Origin: JACMNW01 sp963708425
GTDB taxonomy: Bacteria > Pseudomonadota > Alphaproteobacteria > Rhodobacterales > Rhodobacteraceae
DNA length: 64,000 bases
Direction of reading: 5' to 3'
NCBI GenBank assembly: GCA_963708425.1
Contig: OY970206.1
Span: forward strand, 372,001-436,000
Part shown: positions 61,986 through 64,000 of the stretch, in pieces
Layout: each line of letters begins with the position of its first letter
Position numbering within the stretch: the first letter of the stretch is position 1
Made by a program: the position numbers and the translations under genes
Notes under the pieces: generated by a model
Told to the model about the DNA's origin: nothing
Database searches by the model: none
Seen by the model: the letters and a program-made list of their open reading frames with translations, nothing else

Positions 61986-62849
61986 TCAAGCATCATTGCG
62001 GGTCATCAGCGTGTAGAACAGCCATGACACCAAAAGCGTGATTGCAAAGTAGATCAGCGACATCGCCGCCGCTGGCCCCAGATCAAACTGGCCAAGGGCT
62101 ATTTTCACAAGGTCGATGGAAAGCAGGGTGGTGGAGTTGCCCGGCCCTCCGCCTGTTAAAACAAAGGGTTCAGTGTAGATGTTAAAGCTGTCCATGAAGC
62201 GCAGCAAAATCGCGATGGTCAGCACCCGCTTCATTTTCGGCAGTTGAATGAACCGGAATACAGACCAGCTGGACGCCCCATCAATCCGCGCCGCCTGATA
62301 ATAGGCATCCGGGATCGACACCAATCCGGCATAGGCCAACAGCACCACCAGCGATGTCCAGTGCCAGACATCCATCACGATGATGGTGATCCACGCGGCC
62401 AGCGGATTTTGCGTCATATCGTAGGTAATTCCCAGCGTGTGGTTCAGGAAATAGCCCACCAACCCAATGTCGGGCAGGGTGAAAATATTCCACATCGCCC
62501 CCACCACATTCCACGGGATCAGCATCGGCAGCGCCATCAGCACAAGGCAAACCGGCACCCAAATTCCCGACCGCGGCATCGACAAAGCAATCACCACGCC
62601 CAGCGGGATCTGGATCAGCAGAATGATCCCGGTGAACAGAAACTGTCGACCAAGCGAGGCATGAAACCGCTCCGAGCGCAGCAATTGCTCAAACCAATCA
62701 AGCCCTTGCCAGAAGAACACGTTGTCGCCAAAAGTTTCCTGCACAGAATAGTTGACCACCGTCATCATCGGGATCAGTGCGTTGAACGCCACCAACACCA
62801 ACATCGGCAGAACAAAGAACCAGGCTTTCTGATTTTCGGTTTTCATCAT
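61986..62849 (-). CDS. glpP: Glycerol ABC transporter permease GlpP
   Basis: CUT1-type permease of 287 residues. It has the EAA loop IPDAYYQAARIDGASSWSVFRFIQLPKMK and VLTGGGPGNSTTLLSIDLVK near the C-terminus. I chose the first ATG of an ATGATG at 62849 that overlaps the glpT stop; a longer frame to 62879 lies inside glpT. Confidence 0.9.
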   Translation of the reverse strand: MMKTENQKAWFFVLPMLVLVAFNALIPMMTVVNYSVQETFGDNVFFWQGLDWFEQLLRSERFHASLGRQFLFTGIILLIQIPLGVVIALSMPRSGIWVPVCLVLMALPMLIPWNVVGAMWNIFTLPDIGLVGYFLNHTLGITYDMTQNPLAAWITIIVMDVWHWTSLVVLLAYAGLVSIPDAYYQAARIDGASSWSVFRFIQLPKMKRVLTIAILLRFMDSFNIYTEPFVLTGGGPGNSTTLLSIDLVKIALGQFDLGPAAAMSLIYFAITLLVSWLFYTLMTRNDA

Positions 62850-63925
62850 GCAGCCTTTGCTGGCGAAGTGGCGATCCAACCATCGCGGTAAAGCCGGGTA
62901 TAGGCGGGGGCAAAGGCCAGATGCACGGCGTCGCCCTGCCCCGGCACTGGGCCATCGATCACGGCGGCAACACGCTGATTGCCGACCATCGCCTCGACCA
63001 CGTTATGCCGGCCAATGTCAGACACTTTGCGGATCACGGCTGGCAGCCCCTGCTTGGCAATCTTGACAAATTCAGGCCGCACACCAATTTCAAAGCGCCC
63101 GTAGCCCGACGTCACCGGCCCTTCCAGCGCAACCTGATGCTCCCCCAGATACGCCGCCCCCTCGCGCAATTCGCACGAAAGAACGTTCATGCCGGGTGAG
63201 CCGATAAAATGCCCTACAAACGTGTGCTGCGGGCGTTCAAACAGATCGACCGGCGTGCCGATCTGCACCACCTCGCCGTCCTGCATCACGACAACCTGGT
63301 CAGCAAAGGTCAAAGCCTCGGTCTGGTCATGCGTCACATAGATCATCGTCGCCCGCACCCGCTGGTGCAGTTCCTTTAGCTTGGAACGCAGCTTCCATTT
63401 CAGATGCGGGTCGATCATCGTCAGCGGTTCATCGAACATCACCACGTTGACATCATCGCGTACCAACCCGCGCCCCATCGAGATTTTCTGCTTCACATCC
63501 GGCGAAAGCCCCGAGGCACGCTTTTTCAACAGGCTGGTCACCTCCAGCATCTCTGCAATCTCGGCAACCCGCGCCGCAACCTTCGCCTCGGGCACCCCGC
63601 GATTGCGCAGCGGGAAGGCCAAGTTATCGTAGACAGACATCGTGTCGTAAATCACCGGAAACTGGAAAACCTGCGCAATATTGCGCTGGTCCGGCGGCAC
63701 GGTGGTCACATCGCGATCATTGAACAGGATCTTGCCCTCAGACGGCACCAAAAGGCCCGAAATGATGTTCAACAGCGTGGATTTGCCGCAGCCCGACGGG
63801 CCAAGCAGCGCGTAGGCGCCGCCATCGCGCCAATCCAGATCAATCTGCTTCAACGCATAATCCGCTGGCCCGGACGGCACTTTGCTGTAGCTGTGACGCA
63901 GGCCTTGCAGCGTTACTTTTGCCAT
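62846..63925 (-). CDS. glpT: Glycerol ABC transporter ATP-binding protein GlpT
   Basis: ATPase of 359 residues. Walker A is GPSGCGKSTLLN; the signature region reads LSPDVKQKISMGRGLV, which deviates from the usual LSGGQ as in this family; Walker B is VVMFDEPLTMID and the switch is TMIYVTHDQTEAL. The TOBE domain is complete. I chose the ATG at 63925 (MAKVTLQGL). The deviating signature is seen in both ATPases of glycerol importers as I recall. Confidence 0.88.
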   Translation of the reverse strand: MAKVTLQGLRHSYSKVPSGPADYALKQIDLDWRDGGAYALLGPSGCGKSTLLNIISGLLVPSEGKILFNDRDVTTVPPDQRNIAQVFQFPVIYDTMSVYDNLAFPLRNRGVPEAKVAARVAEIAEMLEVTSLLKKRASGLSPDVKQKISMGRGLVRDDVNVVMFDEPLTMIDPHLKWKLRSKLKELHQRVRATMIYVTHDQTEALTFADQVVVMQDGEVVQIGTPVDLFERPQHTFVGHFIGSPGMNVLSCELREGAAYLGEHQVALEGPVTSGYGRFEIGVRPEFVKIAKQGLPAVIRKVSDIGRHNVVEAMVGNQRVAAVIDGPVPGQGDAVHLAFAPAYTRLYRDGWIATSPAKAA

Positions 63926-63938
63926 TCTCCGCGCCCCC

Positions 63939-64000
63939 TCAAGCCACAAGCGCGCCATCGGGCGCAAAATAGAAACACTTGGCCGGGTCCATGTAGAACG
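63939..64000 (-). CDS. glpS: Glycerol ABC transporter ATP-binding protein GlpS (C-terminal end only)
   Basis: Only the last 20 codons are inside the window: FYMDPAKCFYFAPDGALVA then TGA, which fits the C-terminal tail of the partner ATPase. The rest lies to the right of the window. It precedes glpT by 13 bases on the same strand. Confidence 0.7.
   Translation of the reverse strand, partial: FYMDPAKCFYFAPDGALVA

Noticed and set aside
1..64000. CRISPR arrays, insertion sequences, integrases
   Set aside because: No regularly spaced repeats, transposase or integrase motifs were seen; the only phage-like genes are those of the GTA.

Overview
The window comes from an alphaproteobacterium of the order Rhodobacterales, most likely the Roseobacter group. 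The main reasons are a complete RcGTA-type gene transfer agent cluster in canonical order, an NDUFA12-type complex I accessory gene next to mlaD and a DUF2155 gene, accB-accC followed by aat, and the block fabG-acpP-fabF-mltG. Gene density is high. Many genes are joined by ATGA start/stop overlaps, and GC is fairly high apart from a few AT-rich intergenic patches. All calls come from reading the sequence and from memory of protein families; no search was run.

Layout. 1-5.0 kb: end of a rutR-like TetR regulator, a Kup potassium transporter, and preA/preT (NAD-dependent dihydropyrimidine dehydrogenase). 5.2-15.2 kb: housekeeping genes: accB, accC, aat, DUF2155, mlaD, NDUFA12, clpX, clpP, a CDP-alcohol phosphatidyltransferase, a secreted CAP protein, a histidine kinase, an MBL hydrolase and tRNA-Asn with a terminator. 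15.2-19.3 kb: malate-CoA ligase genes mtkA and mtkB, preceded by debris of two more serine-cycle genes (mcl with a large internal deletion, and the first ~36 codons of sga). An intact ScfR/RamB-like regulator is divergent from them, and repeated CTGTAAA half-sites lie between. 19.3-25.2 kb: a cytosine-deaminase-like gene with a BMP-family nucleoside ABC importer; with rutR and preAT this points to nucleobase salvage and breakdown.

25.5-37.0 kb: a patchwork in alternating orientation: a PotD-type ABC importer, an FAD/GcvT demethylase-like oxidoreductase, a choline-kinase-like phosphotransferase, a DeoR regulator, an SDR, an MBL hydrolase and an aminotransferase. No known pathway is obvious. 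36.9-51.4 kb (minus strand): the GTA cluster, from small terminase g1 to host-specificity protein g15, with every reading frame intact. 51.6-55.4 kb: mltG, fabF, acpP, fabG. 55.7-60.8 kb: small accessory genes, including a HEPN/AbiU2-like gene with a G-rich leader, dapD, a LOG-family gene and a blaI/M56-protease pair. 60.9-64.0 kb: glycerol ABC importer genes (glpS end, glpT, glpP, glpQ, DUF2160); the substrate-binding gene usually expected next is absent.

The most notable points are the decayed serine-cycle operon beside a possible dedicated regulator, the intact GTA with a terminator directly upstream of g1, the orphan HEPN gene with its unusual leader, the unexplained catabolic patchwork at 25.5-37 kb, and the glycerol operon lacking its binding protein.
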